Notes under the pieces: model-generated
What the model saw: the letters and a program-made list of their open reading frames with translations, nothing else
Database searches by the model: none
Told to the model about the DNA's origin: nothing
NCBI GenBank assembly: GCA_002440625.1
Contig: DJUV01000206.1
Coordinates: 575-33,856, forward strand
Direction of reading: 5' to 3'
Source: Rhodobacteraceae bacterium UBA6273
GTDB lineage: Bacteria; Pseudomonadota; Alphaproteobacteria; Rhodobacterales; Rhodobacteraceae
DNA length: 33,282 nucleotides
Part shown: in pieces, positions 16,111 to 24,512 of the stretch
Layout: each line of letters starts with the position of its first letter
How positions within the stretch are numbered: the stretch's first letter is position 1
Position numbers and translations under genes: made by a program

Positions 16111-17085
16111 ATGCCAGCCTTCCCAAAGGGCGTCAGCCTGCGCGCGCTTGAGCTTTTTGACGCCGTGGCGCAGGCCGGTACGCTGGCCGACGGCGCACGG
16201 CGGCTTGGCCTCAGCCTGCCCGCCGCCTCCCAGCAGATCAGCAATCTGGAAACCGCGCTCGGAGCCGCGCTTTTTGACCGCGCCCACCGCCCCTTGACGC
16301 TGACCGTCGCCGGCCGGCTGGTCTTGAAGCGCACGCGCGATGCGATAAGCCAGCTCCGTCAGGCGCAGGCCGAGCTCGCCGTCCTTGACATCGCCCGCAT
16401 CGGTCACCTGAGGCTTGGCGTCATCGACGATTTCGATGCCGAGATCACGCCTGATCTGGTCATCACCCTTGGCCAGAACCTGAAGGATTGCCAGTTCAGC
16501 CTGACCACCGGGCCGAGCCATGAGGTCACGGCGATGCTGACGGCGCGCGAGCTTGACATCGTCATCGCCGCCGCACCGCAGGATGCCGTCGAGGGCGCGG
16601 TCGAACATCAACTGCTCCGCGATCCATTCGTGCTGGCGGTTCCGCGCGACTTCGTCGTGCCGAAGGGGCGCGAGATGGAGGCGCTCTCCGCGCTGCCCTT
16701 CCTGCGCTACGACCGAGCGCAACTGATGGGCCGGCAGATCGAGGCGCATCTGGCGCGCCACAGGGTCGCGCTTCCCGACCGGTTCGAGATCGACAGCAAC
16801 CAGTCGATCATGGCGCTGGTGGCGGCGGGCCTTGGGTTTTCCATAACCACGCCCTTGGCCCTGATCCGGGCGCGGGTCTTCCTTGCCAAGGTGGCGCTTT
16901 ACCCGCTGCCGCTCGCCGCCATGTCGCGCACCATCTCGCTTTTCGCGCCTGCCGACGGAACCATGCCCATCGCCGGCGATATCGCCAACATGCTGCGCCA
17001 GATCATGCGCAACCGCCTGATCCTGCCGGCCCGCGACGTGGCGCCCTGGCTTGGCGATAGCTTCACAGTGATACCGGCGGGGTAG
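16111..17085 (+). CDS. LysR-family transcriptional regulator
   Basis: A 324-residue LysR-type regulator. The winged helix-turn-helix is at about residues 10-70 (LRALELFDAVAQAGTLADGA, then LPAASQQISNLE and GAALFDR). A two-lobed ligand-binding domain follows from about residue 92 (GHLRLGVIDDFD). It is divergent from the HisD-like gene across 96 bases, so it most likely controls the dehydrogenase-racemase pair, with their substrate or product as inducer. The ATG at 16111 follows a GGAG element (gcccggagaacccg). The ligand cannot be deduced. Confidence 0.88.
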   Translation: MPAFPKGVSLRALELFDAVAQAGTLADGARRLGLSLPAASQQISNLETALGAALFDRAHRPLTLTVAGRLVLKRTRDAISQLRQAQAELAVLDIARIGHLRLGVIDDFDAEITPDLVITLGQNLKDCQFSLTTGPSHEVTAMLTARELDIVIAAAPQDAVEGAVEHQLLRDPFVLAVPRDFVVPKGREMEALSALPFLRYDRAQLMGRQIEAHLARHRVALPDRFEIDSNQSIMALVAAGLGFSITTPLALIRARVFLAKVALYPLPLAAMSRTISLFAPADGTMPIAGDIANMLRQIMRNRLILPARDVAPWLGDSFTVIPAG

Positions 17086-17215
17086 CCGCATTGCGGGGAT
17101 TTGCCTCTGCTATGTCGGCGTCAGTCTTGCCCGCAAGATATCCACACCGGCAAGCACGGCATGACCATTTCCCCCAAGTCCGAAGCGCGGATTTCAGAAA
17201 TCGAAAGCGGCGGGT
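17086..17215. other. Intergenic gap between convergent genes, no clear feature
   Basis: These 130 bases separate the LysR gene from soeC, which converge. I see no good hairpin with a T-run, no conserved box and no convincing small gene. A short repeat CTTGC-CC-GCAAG at 17126-17137 has too small a loop to call a terminator. Confidence 0.4.
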
Positions 17216-18091
17216 CTAGTGGGCGTCGTAGTAAAGGCCGACCACATGTTCCGCCTCGGCAAAGAAGAGCCAGCGGGCGGCGAAGGCGCCGACAAGATGG
17301 ATCACCGCCGCGACGGCCATGACCCAGGGCAGCGGCGGCACGAAGACAAGGATCGGCGCAGGCAGAAGGCTGGCGCCGAGGATGGCGATGATCCGAAGGC
17401 GGCGGACGTGCTTGCGCCCGACGCGGAAGATCATCTCATTCATCAGGTAGTTGCCGCCCGTATGGGGCGGCGCGAACTGCCGGACCTCACCAAGCGCGCC
17501 AAGGCCGGTGGCCGATCCGATGGTGGCGCCCCTTTCGGCAAAGGCACCGTCCCCGCGCCGGAAGGAATAGAAAAGTGCCGCCCCCAGCAGCAGCGCCATG
17601 ATCGCGCCAAAGCCATTCCGTCCGGTCAAGATCGCGCCCCCTGTCAGCGCGAAGAGAAGGAAGAGGACCGGCGTGATCCAGTGGTTCCAGCGCGGCACGG
17701 TCTTGAGCTGTGCGTAGATCATCGCGGTGCAATAGACCGTGAGGAGTGCCATCGCCGCCCCCGTCGCCCCGAAGAAGGACGGCAGGCCTGCGCCCATGAT
17801 CGCCGCCAGCGCCACCGGCGCCAGCATGAAAAGCGTCAGGACCGACGCCCAGCCTTCGCGGCTGAGCCAGCTTGTCCGCCATTGGGTGAAGGCGCGCAGC
17901 GCCCTTTGCGGATTGCCGAGGTGGAAGGTCGAGGCCAGAAGCCCGCCAACCGCGAGCCCGTAGCCAAGCCCCCAGTGCAGGAGCGCGGCAAGGCCGAGCG
18001 GCTGCGCCGCGCCTAGTGCCAGAAGCGCGAGGAGACCGAAGCCCATGCCTGAGAGGACGGTGAACAGGATGACCGACGGCGCGGGATGCAT
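17216..18091 (-). CDS. soeC: Membrane anchor subunit of sulfite dehydrogenase, DmsC/NrfD-like (SoeC)
   Basis: A 291-residue DmsC-family integral membrane protein, rich in hydrophobic helices from residue 4 to the C-terminus (about eight segments). It carries the family hallmark STFHLGNPQRALRAF near residues 54-68. It anchors the SoeAB module to the inner membrane and passes electrons from sulfite oxidation to quinone. Its ATG overlaps the soeB stop by one base (TGATG), so the two are translationally coupled. It is the last gene of the xsc-to-soe run. By sequence alone a DMSO or thiosulfate/polysulfide reductase anchor is possible; the neighbouring taurine genes make sulfite dehydrogenase the better reading. 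Confidence 0.85.
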   Translation of the reverse strand: MHPAPSVILFTVLSGMGFGLLALLALGAAQPLGLAALLHWGLGYGLAVGGLLASTFHLGNPQRALRAFTQWRTSWLSREGWASVLTLFMLAPVALAAIMGAGLPSFFGATGAAMALLTVYCTAMIYAQLKTVPRWNHWITPVLFLLFALTGGAILTGRNGFGAIMALLLGAALFYSFRRGDGAFAERGATIGSATGLGALGEVRQFAPPHTGGNYLMNEMIFRVGRKHVRRLRIIAILGASLLPAPILVFVPPLPWVMAVAAVIHLVGAFAARWLFFAEAEHVVGLYYDAH

Positions 18092-18825
18092 CAGAACTTC
18101 TCCAGAAGCCGGTCGAGCCAGCCGGCAAACCCGGTCGCCTGAACGTCAAGCAGCGGCGCGAGGGGCGAGGCTTCCACCGCGCCCTTCTTCCGGGGGGGCA
18201 GGTACTTGTTCACCGGCTTCGTCTCCATCTCAGGCATCAGGTCATAGCCGCCGCGTTCGGCCACAAGGCGGCTGACGGCGCTTTCGGGGTCGCCAAGGTC
18301 GCCGAAGTGCCGCGCCCCGGTCGGACAGGTGCGGACGCAGGCCGGCACCCGGTCCTCTTCGGCCAGGTTGTCGTTATAGATGCGGTCGACGCAGAGGGTA
18401 CATTTCTTCATCACCCCCGCTTCGGCATCCAGCTCCCGCGCGCCGTAAGGGCAGGCCCAGGCGCAAAGCCCGCAACCGATGCAGGCGCTTTCATTGACAA
18501 GGACGATACCATCCTCGGCGCGCTTGTAGCTTGCGCCCGTCGGGCAGACGGTGACGCAAGGCGCGTTGTCGCAGTGGAGGCAGGACCGCGGGAAGTTGAT
18601 GATTTGTGGAGCAGCGGCCTCAGGTTGTACCTCGTAGCTGTGAACGCGGTTCAGGAACGTGCCGCAAGGCGCGGATCCGTAAGCATCCATGTCCGACAAG
18701 GGCGCGCCGTAGCCCTGATCGTTCCAGCCCTTGCAGGCGGTGACGCAGGCCTGACAGCCGACGCAGGTGTCAAGGTCGATCACCAGACCGAGTTTCTTCG
18801 CCGAAGGCGGCGGCAGCGCGGTCAT
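18091..18825 (-). CDS. soeB: Iron-sulfur subunit of sulfite dehydrogenase (SoeB)
   Basis: A 244-residue ferredoxin-like electron-transfer subunit. Sixteen cysteines in four clusters can be placed: C21/C24/C27/C31, C82/C85/C90/C94, C115/C118/C121/C125 and C142/C145/C163/C167. These would ligate four [4Fe-4S] centres, as in DmsB-type subunits. It carries electrons from the molybdenum subunit SoeA to the membrane anchor SoeC. The start ATG overlaps the soeA stop (ATGA). A 48-residue longer reading would overlap soeA extensively and was rejected. No signal peptide is present, consistent with a cytoplasm-facing complex. Confidence 0.9.
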   Translation of the reverse strand: MTALPPPSAKKLGLVIDLDTCVGCQACVTACKGWNDQGYGAPLSDMDAYGSAPCGTFLNRVHSYEVQPEAAAPQIINFPRSCLHCDNAPCVTVCPTGASYKRAEDGIVLVNESACIGCGLCAWACPYGARELDAEAGVMKKCTLCVDRIYNDNLAEEDRVPACVRTCPTGARHFGDLGDPESAVSRLVAERGGYDLMPEMETKPVNKYLPPRKKGAVEASPLAPLLDVQATGFAGWLDRLLEKF

Positions 18826-21611
18826 GGCCGGTTCCTTTTTGCAGGCGGCACGGGCGACGGTATCGGCCCGAAGGCGGGTTGCGCCTCGGTCTGCGGTTCC
18901 ACCTTCTCGATCCTGACGCGGAGGTCGAACCATGCCGCCTGTCCGGTTATCGGGTCGGAGTTGAGCCAACGCTGGCCGTCGCCCTTCTCCGGCAGCAACT
19001 CGCTGATGAGGTGATTGAGCAAGAACCCCTCCGTCGCCTCCGGAGCATCGGGGGAAAGCGCCCAGGTCCCCTTGCGCTTGCCGATGGCGTTCCAGGTCCA
19101 GACGGTGTTTTCGTTGAGCGCCGCCATAAGCGCCACCGGCACAGTGATCTCACCATTCGGCGAGGTCACGCGCGCCCAATCGCCGTCCTCAAAACCATGC
19201 TCATCCCAGACCTTCGTCGGTACATAGAGCGGGTTCAGCCCATGGATCTGCCGCAGCCAGGCATTCTGCGAACCCCAGGAATGGTACATCGCCATCGGCC
19301 GTTGGGTCAGCGCATGGAGGGGATAGTCCGCGCCCACCTCATCGCCGAAGGGCGGATACCAGATAGGCAGCGGGTCCATCGTCGCCTTGATGCGGTCGCG
19401 GAGGCGGTCGGGCGGCTGGCGTTCGTGATAGCCCTCGGCAGCAAGCTGGAAGCGCCGCATCGGCTCGGCATAAAGCTGGAAGATATAGGGCTGCGGCTGG
19501 TCGTAGAAACCCATGGCAACGGCCCAGTTCTGATAGGCGGCGTTCCACGGCTTGAAGAAGGCAGCCCCTTCCGGCACTTCGGCCTGGAAGAACCCGCCGT
19601 TGTCAATATAGCGCTGGATCTGCTTTGGGTTCGGCGCCCCCCGCCCCACAGCGGTTCCGTCGCCGCGAAAGCCCATCAGCGGGCCGACACCGGGGCGCCG
19701 TTCGTGGTTGACGATGTAGTCGGCATAGTCGCGGTACCTGGGCTTTCCGTCCTTGGTCACGAAGGGCGGCAGGCCAAGCCGTCCGGCAAGGTCGACCAGC
19801 ACCGACTGAAAGCCCCGCACATCGCGGTCAGGCTCCGTCACCGGCCAGCGGATCGCATCCGCCGCATGGTCGGCCTCGCAGATCGGCCGGTCCAACAGGC
19901 TGATGCAGTCGTGCCGTTCAAGATAGGTCGTATCCGGCAGGATCAGATCGGCATAGGCCACCATCTCTGACGCGTAGGCATCCGAATAGATGATGCGCGG
20001 GATCTTGTATTCGCCGTCCTCGTCCTTGTCCGTCAGCATCGCCATCACGGCGGCGGTGTTCATCGAGGAATTCCACGCCATGTTCGCCATGTAAAGCATC
20101 AGCGTGTCGATCTTGTAGGGATCGCCGGCATGGGCATTCGGGATGACCATATGCATCAGCCCATGCGCCGACAGCGGGTTTTCCCAGGTGAAGCCCTTGT
20201 CGATCCGCGCCGGCGTCTGGTCGTCAAGCTTCAGCGCCAGATGCTCCGGCCCGTGCGGAAAGCCGAGGTGGGGGCCGTCGAGCGGGCGGCCCGGCATGAA
20301 GTAGGAATGCGGCGTCGGATGGGCGAAGGCGGGCTTCGGATAGGGCGGCTTGAAGCGGAAGCCGCCGGGCGTCTCGACGCTGCCGAGAAGGATCTGCAGC
20401 ACGTGGAGCGCGCGAGCCGTCTGAAAGCCGTTCGAATGGGCGGAAATGCCCCGCATGGCGTGGAAGGTGACGGGGCGGCCGACCATGCGCTCATGCCGCT
20501 CCCCCCGGAAATCTGTCCAGGGCCGGTCGAGGACGACAGGTTCGTCGAAGGCCGCATGGGCGATCTCGGCAGCCAGCCCGCGAATGCGCTCCGCCGGTAT
20601 GCCGCAACGCGCGGCAACCGCCTCGGGCGCGTAGTCGGGCGCGAGGTAGCGCTCCGCCATATGCTGAAAGACCGTGCGGCACCCGTTCCTGACCGCCGCA
20701 ATGTCGGGCCGGATGCCGGGTGTGTCGAAGGGCACGAGGTCGCCGCTGGCCTTGTCAACGACCAGCGGCTTGCCGAGCATGTCGCGCAGCATCAGCCCCT
20801 TTTCCTCGCCTTCCGCCTCTTCGATCAGGCAGGGCGCGTTGGTCCAGCGCGCGACGTAGTCAAGGTCGATCTTGCCGGCCTTCAGAAGCTCATGGATCAG
20901 CGCGAGGATCAGGAGGCCGTCGGTGCCGGGTGTGATGCCGTACCAGTCGTCGGCAACGGCATTGTAGCCGCTACGCACCGGGTTGACCCCGATGACGCGC
21001 GCGCCCCGCGCCTTCAGCTTGCCGATGCCGATCTTGATCGGGTTGCTGTCATGGTCCTCGGCCACGCCGAACATCACGAAAAGCTTGGTCCTGTCCCAGT
21101 CGGGCTGGCCGAATTCCCAGAAGGCGCCGCCCATGGTGTAGATACCCGCCGTCGCCATGTTGACCGAACAGAAGCCGCCATGCGCCGCATAGTTGGGCGT
21201 CCCGAAGGCCTGCGCCCAATAGCTGGTGAAGCTCTGAGACTGGTCGCGCCCGGTGAAGAAGGCGAGCTTTTCCGGCGCCTTGGCGCGGAGGGGAGCGAGC
21301 CAGCGCACGGCAAGGCCCAGCGCCTCATCCCATGAGATTTCCTCGAAGGCGCCCGACCCGCGCGGCCCGACCCGGCGCAAGGGGGCGCGGAGCCGCGAGG
21401 GTGCTGTCACCTGCATGATGCCCGAGGCACCCTTGGCGCAAAGGACGCCCTTGTTGATCGGGTGGTCGCGGTTGCCCTCGATATAGCTGACCTTGCCCGA
21501 CTTCAGGTGGACGTTGATCCCGCAGCGGCAGGCGCACATGTAGCAGGTGGTCTTGCGGACCTCGTCCGAGACCTTCGGCGAGGTGTCAAGCTCTGGCTGT
21601 TGATAGCCCAT
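18822..21611 (-). CDS. soeA: Molybdopterin catalytic subunit of cytoplasmic sulfite dehydrogenase (SoeA)
   Basis: A 929-residue DMSO-reductase-superfamily molybdoenzyme. The N-terminal [4Fe-4S] motif uses C23, C26, C30 and C58. The likely molybdenum ligand is C148 in HGGFCSVNM. The C-terminal molybdopterin-binding domain (LTQRPMAMYHSWGSQNAWLR region) is complete. No twin-arginine signal exists at the N-terminus (MGYQQPELDTSPKVSDEVRK), so the enzyme should stay in the cytoplasm, as reported for SoeA that oxidises sulfite to sulfate. That fits sulfite produced inside the cell by Xsc. The gene begins 60 bases after ackA and is followed by overlapping soeB and soeC. Tetrathionate, thiosulfate or DMSO reductases share the fold, but exported versions carry a Tat signal. 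Confidence 0.87.
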   Translation of the reverse strand: MGYQQPELDTSPKVSDEVRKTTCYMCACRCGINVHLKSGKVSYIEGNRDHPINKGVLCAKGASGIMQVTAPSRLRAPLRRVGPRGSGAFEEISWDEALGLAVRWLAPLRAKAPEKLAFFTGRDQSQSFTSYWAQAFGTPNYAAHGGFCSVNMATAGIYTMGGAFWEFGQPDWDRTKLFVMFGVAEDHDSNPIKIGIGKLKARGARVIGVNPVRSGYNAVADDWYGITPGTDGLLILALIHELLKAGKIDLDYVARWTNAPCLIEEAEGEEKGLMLRDMLGKPLVVDKASGDLVPFDTPGIRPDIAAVRNGCRTVFQHMAERYLAPDYAPEAVAARCGIPAERIRGLAAEIAHAAFDEPVVLDRPWTDFRGERHERMVGRPVTFHAMRGISAHSNGFQTARALHVLQILLGSVETPGGFRFKPPYPKPAFAHPTPHSYFMPGRPLDGPHLGFPHGPEHLALKLDDQTPARIDKGFTWENPLSAHGLMHMVIPNAHAGDPYKIDTLMLYMANMAWNSSMNTAAVMAMLTDKDEDGEYKIPRIIYSDAYASEMVAYADLILPDTTYLERHDCISLLDRPICEADHAADAIRWPVTEPDRDVRGFQSVLVDLAGRLGLPPFVTKDGKPRYRDYADYIVNHERRPGVGPLMGFRGDGTAVGRGAPNPKQIQRYIDNGGFFQAEVPEGAAFFKPWNAAYQNWAVAMGFYDQPQPYIFQLYAEPMRRFQLAAEGYHERQPPDRLRDRIKATMDPLPIWYPPFGDEVGADYPLHALTQRPMAMYHSWGSQNAWLRQIHGLNPLYVPTKVWDEHGFEDGDWARVTSPNGEITVPVALMAALNENTVWTWNAIGKRKGTWALSPDAPEATEGFLLNHLISELLPEKGDGQRWLNSDPITGQAAWFDLRVRIEKVEPQTEAQPAFGPIPSPVPPAKRNRP

Positions 21612-21671
21612 CCGTTCCCTACCCTGCCCGTTGCGCGGAACGTTCTCCGCCTTTGCCGCTCATTGCAAGAC

Positions 21672-22799
21672 CTATGTCCCGCCTTCGGTCAGCCTTGCCG
21701 TCGCCCGCGCGATATGCGCCTCTTCGGCGGCGGGCACGATCACGACGGTGGGGCCGCCCAGGTCGATCCGCGCCGCATTGGCCTCATTCGCCGCGGGGGA
21801 AAGCGTGACGCCCATGTAGTCAAGGCCTTCGCAGATCGCCGCCCGCATCGCCCGGTCATTCTCGCCGATGCCGCCGGTGAAGGCGATGCAGTCGAGCCCG
21901 CCCATCGCGGCGATCATCGAGCCGGAATGACGGACCGCCCAATAGGCGAAATGCTCCAGCGCGAAGCGCGCCTCGGGTGTGCCTACCGCGCGCAAGGCCC
22001 GCATGTCGGAATGGCCGCCCAACCCCAGCAAGCCGCTCTCGCGGTTGAGGATACGGGCGGCGGCGTCAATCCCGTGGATCTCTGCCAGTCGCAGGACCGC
22101 GTTGCCGTCGATGGCCCCAGTCCGCGTGCCCATCGTCAGCCCGTCGAGCGGGGAATAGCCCATCGTGGTCGCAACCGACCGCCCGTCCTTGATGGCGCAA
22201 AGCGAGGCGCCATTGCCGAGGTGGAGCGCAAGAACGCGCGCGGGCAGCGCGCCCAACATCTCCGGCAGACGGAGCGTCAGGCTTTCGAAGGAAATCCCGT
22301 GGAAGCCGAAGCGCCTCAGCCCCCGCGCCTCCTCTGCCGGCGGCAGGGCGTAACGCCAGGCCACCTCCGGGTTCGTCGCGTGAAAGCCGGTGTCGAAGCA
22401 GGCGACCTGCGGCAGACCGGGGGCGAGGCGCATCAGCGCGCGGATGGCCGACAGGTTGTGCGGGTTGTGGAGAGGCGCGAGCGGCACGGCGGCTTCGATC
22501 GCCTCCAGCACTTCGGCATTCACCAGAACCGGCGCGGTCAGAGAGGCGCCGCCATGCACGACCCGATGGCCGGCCGCTTCGAACGACGACAGCGGATGAC
22601 CGGATCCGGCGAAACCGTCAAGGAGAAGCGCCAGCGCCGCCTCATGCGTCGCGGCCTGCGCATCCCGTGTGACCTCGCCCACCGTCAGACGCGACGCCCC
22701 GCCGATCTCGCTCACCATGCCGGTGAGGATCGGCGCGGGCGGGCCCCCAAACAGCGCCGCCTTGATCGAGGATGATCCCGCATTGACGATGAAGATCAT
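21672..22799 (-). CDS. ackA: Acetate kinase
   Basis: A 375-residue acetate kinase that converts acetyl phosphate and ADP to acetate and ATP (reversible). Family motifs: N-terminal VNAGSSSIKAAL (5-16), HRVVHGG near 78, CFDTGFHA, RRFGFHGIS, LHLGNGAS and FTGGIGEN. The ATG overlaps the pta stop as ATGA, so translation is coupled. In this operon it can draw energy from the acetyl phosphate released by Xsc, or work with Pta. Slightly shorter than E. coli AckA but with all key segments present. Confidence 0.94.
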   Translation of the reverse strand: MIFIVNAGSSSIKAALFGGPPAPILTGMVSEIGGASRLTVGEVTRDAQAATHEAALALLLDGFAGSGHPLSSFEAAGHRVVHGGASLTAPVLVNAEVLEAIEAAVPLAPLHNPHNLSAIRALMRLAPGLPQVACFDTGFHATNPEVAWRYALPPAEEARGLRRFGFHGISFESLTLRLPEMLGALPARVLALHLGNGASLCAIKDGRSVATTMGYSPLDGLTMGTRTGAIDGNAVLRLAEIHGIDAAARILNRESGLLGLGGHSDMRALRAVGTPEARFALEHFAYWAVRHSGSMIAAMGGLDCIAFTGGIGENDRAMRAAICEGLDYMGVTLSPAANEANAARIDLGGPTVVIVPAAEEAHIARATARLTEGGT

Positions 22800-23740
22800 T
22801 TCGCCCCCGCGACGATGGCGCCAAGGGCGACCGAAGCCAGACGCGCGGCGGCGTCCTGCGACCGCGAGGTCAAAAGAATCGGCACCTTAGCGCCGAGGAC
22901 AAGCCCGCCCGCGCAGGCCGCCATACCAAGCACCATCAGCTTGAAGACCGCATTGCCGGTGGTCACGTTCGGCACCACCATGATGTCGGCATCCCCCGCG
23001 ACCTCGGACGCGAAATGCTTCACCTCTGCCGCCGCGCGCGAAAAGATGAGGTCGAGCGCCATCGGCCCTTCGACCAGCACCTCCGGCAGCGCGGTCTTGG
23101 CCCAAGCCGCAATGGCGGCGGCCTCGCCGGTATTGGGGATCGAGGCGGTCACATCCTCGGACGGGGCGAGGAGGCCGACCTTCGGGCGGGCATTCCCCAA
23201 AAGCCCCGCCAGCCGCACCGCATGGGTCAGGCAGGCCTGCCGGATCTCGACCGAAGGGTCCACGTTCAGCGCCGCATCGGTCAGAAGCAGCGGGCGTTCA
23301 TGCCCCGGCACCGTGATGTGGAAGACATGGCCGCAGCGCGTCGCCCGGTCGCGGAGGCCAACGGAAGCGGGCAGCAGCGCCTTGAGGAAGCTCGTCGAAT
23401 GGACCTGCCCCTTCATGATCGCATCGGCGGCACCCTCCCGCGCCAACCGCGCGGCCTCGGGTGCTGCGGTGTCGCGCGGGGCGTGGATCAGGGGAATGCC
23501 TGAAATGTCCCAGCCGATTTCATTCGCCACCGTTTCGATCTTCGCCCGGTCGCCGATCAGGATCGGCCGCGCCAACCCCGCCTCCGCCGCCTCGCGCATG
23601 CCCTGAAGCGGGAAGGCGGCACCGGCATTGACCAGCGCCACGCGCGGCGGAGCAAACGCCTTCGCGCGGGCGACAAGTCCAGGCGGGCAGACCGGAGCCT
23701 TGTCGGTCAGAAAGGGAAAGGGTTCGCACATCGCGGTCAT
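22796..23740 (-). CDS. pta: Phosphate acetyltransferase (short PTA/PTB type)
   Basis: A 314-residue phosphotransacetylase of the PTA_PTB family, the short form used in alphaproteobacterial taurine degradation. It converts acetyl phosphate and CoA to acetyl-CoA and phosphate, bringing the carbon of taurine into central metabolism. Recognisable segments: MKGQVHSTSFLKALL (about 117-131), LLTDAALNVDP, GLLAPSEDVTASIPNT and the C-terminal VVPNVTTGNAVFKLMV, all typical of the family. The start was set at the ATG preceded by CCGGAGC. A 16-residue longer reading would overlap tauE and has no ribosome site. It sits between the sulfite exporter gene and ackA. Confidence 0.9.
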   Translation of the reverse strand: MTAMCEPFPFLTDKAPVCPPGLVARAKAFAPPRVALVNAGAAFPLQGMREAAEAGLARPILIGDRAKIETVANEIGWDISGIPLIHAPRDTAAPEAARLAREGAADAIMKGQVHSTSFLKALLPASVGLRDRATRCGHVFHITVPGHERPLLLTDAALNVDPSVEIRQACLTHAVRLAGLLGNARPKVGLLAPSEDVTASIPNTGEAAAIAAWAKTALPEVLVEGPMALDLIFSRAAAEVKHFASEVAGDADIMVVPNVTTGNAVFKLMVLGMAACAGGLVLGAKVPILLTSRSQDAAARLASVALGAIVAGAK

Positions 23741-23765
23741 GCTCCGGTCATTTCGCCCATTACCC

Positions 23766-24512
23766 TCATCCCAGAACGGCCCTGACAAGCCCTATCGCGG
23801 CAAGTGCTGCCAGCAAGAGGATGGCAAAGCGGCGGAAATCGCCCGGATCGGTTTTCAGGAAATGCCGGCTGCCGAGCCAGTTACCGAGGAAGGTCAGCGG
23901 CAGGGCGGCAAGCGCAATCCAGAGCGTGTGCCAGCCGATCAGCCCGTGCCACCAGTAAAGCGGCGCGGCATAGAGGTCGAGAAGCGGGAAATAGGCGATG
24001 AGGGTGGCGCGAAACGTCGCCGCGGCCATCGGCTGCGCCGCGAAGAAGGCCGCGACCGGCAGGCCGCCCATGCCGGGCGCATTGGCCATGCCCGACACCG
24101 CGCCGATAGCGAGGTTCGCAGGGGTGCTGCGCACCTCCTGCCCGATCCGCCAGCCGGCGAGGAGGACGAAGCACATCAGAAGGATATAGCCCGAGATCAG
24201 CGCCCGCGCCGTCGTCTCTGACACGCCGGTCAGCGCCCAGAGACCAAGCGGCAGCCCGATCGCCGCCCCGGCGAGCATCAGCCAGACACGGCGCCAGTCG
24301 ATGTTCGGGCCGATGCCGCGCATGGCCTGAAGGCTCATCGCCGATTCAAGGATGACCACGGTGGCGACGAACAAAAGCGGGTTCGTCACCACCCCCGCCG
24401 CCGCGATCACGATGGCGGAATAGCCAAAGCCGGAATAGCCCCGGATGAATGCGGCGACCAGAATGGCCACCGCCATCCAGACCGTCGCCCCCAGCGACAG
24501 GTCCAGCGCCAT
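23766..24512 (-). CDS. tauE: TSUP-family sulfite/sulfonate exporter (TauE/TauZ type)
   Basis: A 248-residue polytopic membrane protein of the TSUP (DUF81) family, with two halves of several hydrophobic helices each. The first half contains FIRGYSGFGYSAI, the typical N-terminal repeat signature, and the second contains GMANAPGMGGLPVA. Members placed beside xsc are taken to export sulfite made by Xsc. The ATG overlaps the xsc stop by one base (TGATG); a GTG one codon upstream is less likely. Transport direction and substrate are inferred from gene position and from homologues in Cupriavidus and Paracoccus. Confidence 0.83.
   Translation of the reverse strand: MALDLSLGATVWMAVAILVAAFIRGYSGFGYSAIVIAAAGVVTNPLLFVATVVILESAMSLQAMRGIGPNIDWRRVWLMLAGAAIGLPLGLWALTGVSETTARALISGYILLMCFVLLAGWRIGQEVRSTPANLAIGAVSGMANAPGMGGLPVAAFFAAQPMAAATFRATLIAYFPLLDLYAAPLYWWHGLIGWHTLWIALAALPLTFLGNWLGSRHFLKTDPGDFRRFAILLLAALAAIGLVRAVLG

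Noticed and set aside
17126..17154. Short inverted repeats CTTGC/GCAAG and CTTGCC/GGCAAG between the LysR gene and soeC
   Set aside because: Arms are only five to six bases, with a 2-base or a 17-base loop and no T-run; not convincing as a terminator.
18091..21611. Reading the molybdoenzyme operon as DMSO or thiosulfate reductase
   Set aside because: The catalytic subunit lacks a Tat signal and the genes follow xsc and a sulfite exporter gene; sulfite dehydrogenase fits better, though fold alone does not decide.
21612..21671. Search for a TauR box before soeA
   Set aside because: No CTGG-type pair with 23-24 base offset is present; soeABC is more simply read as continuing the xsc operon.
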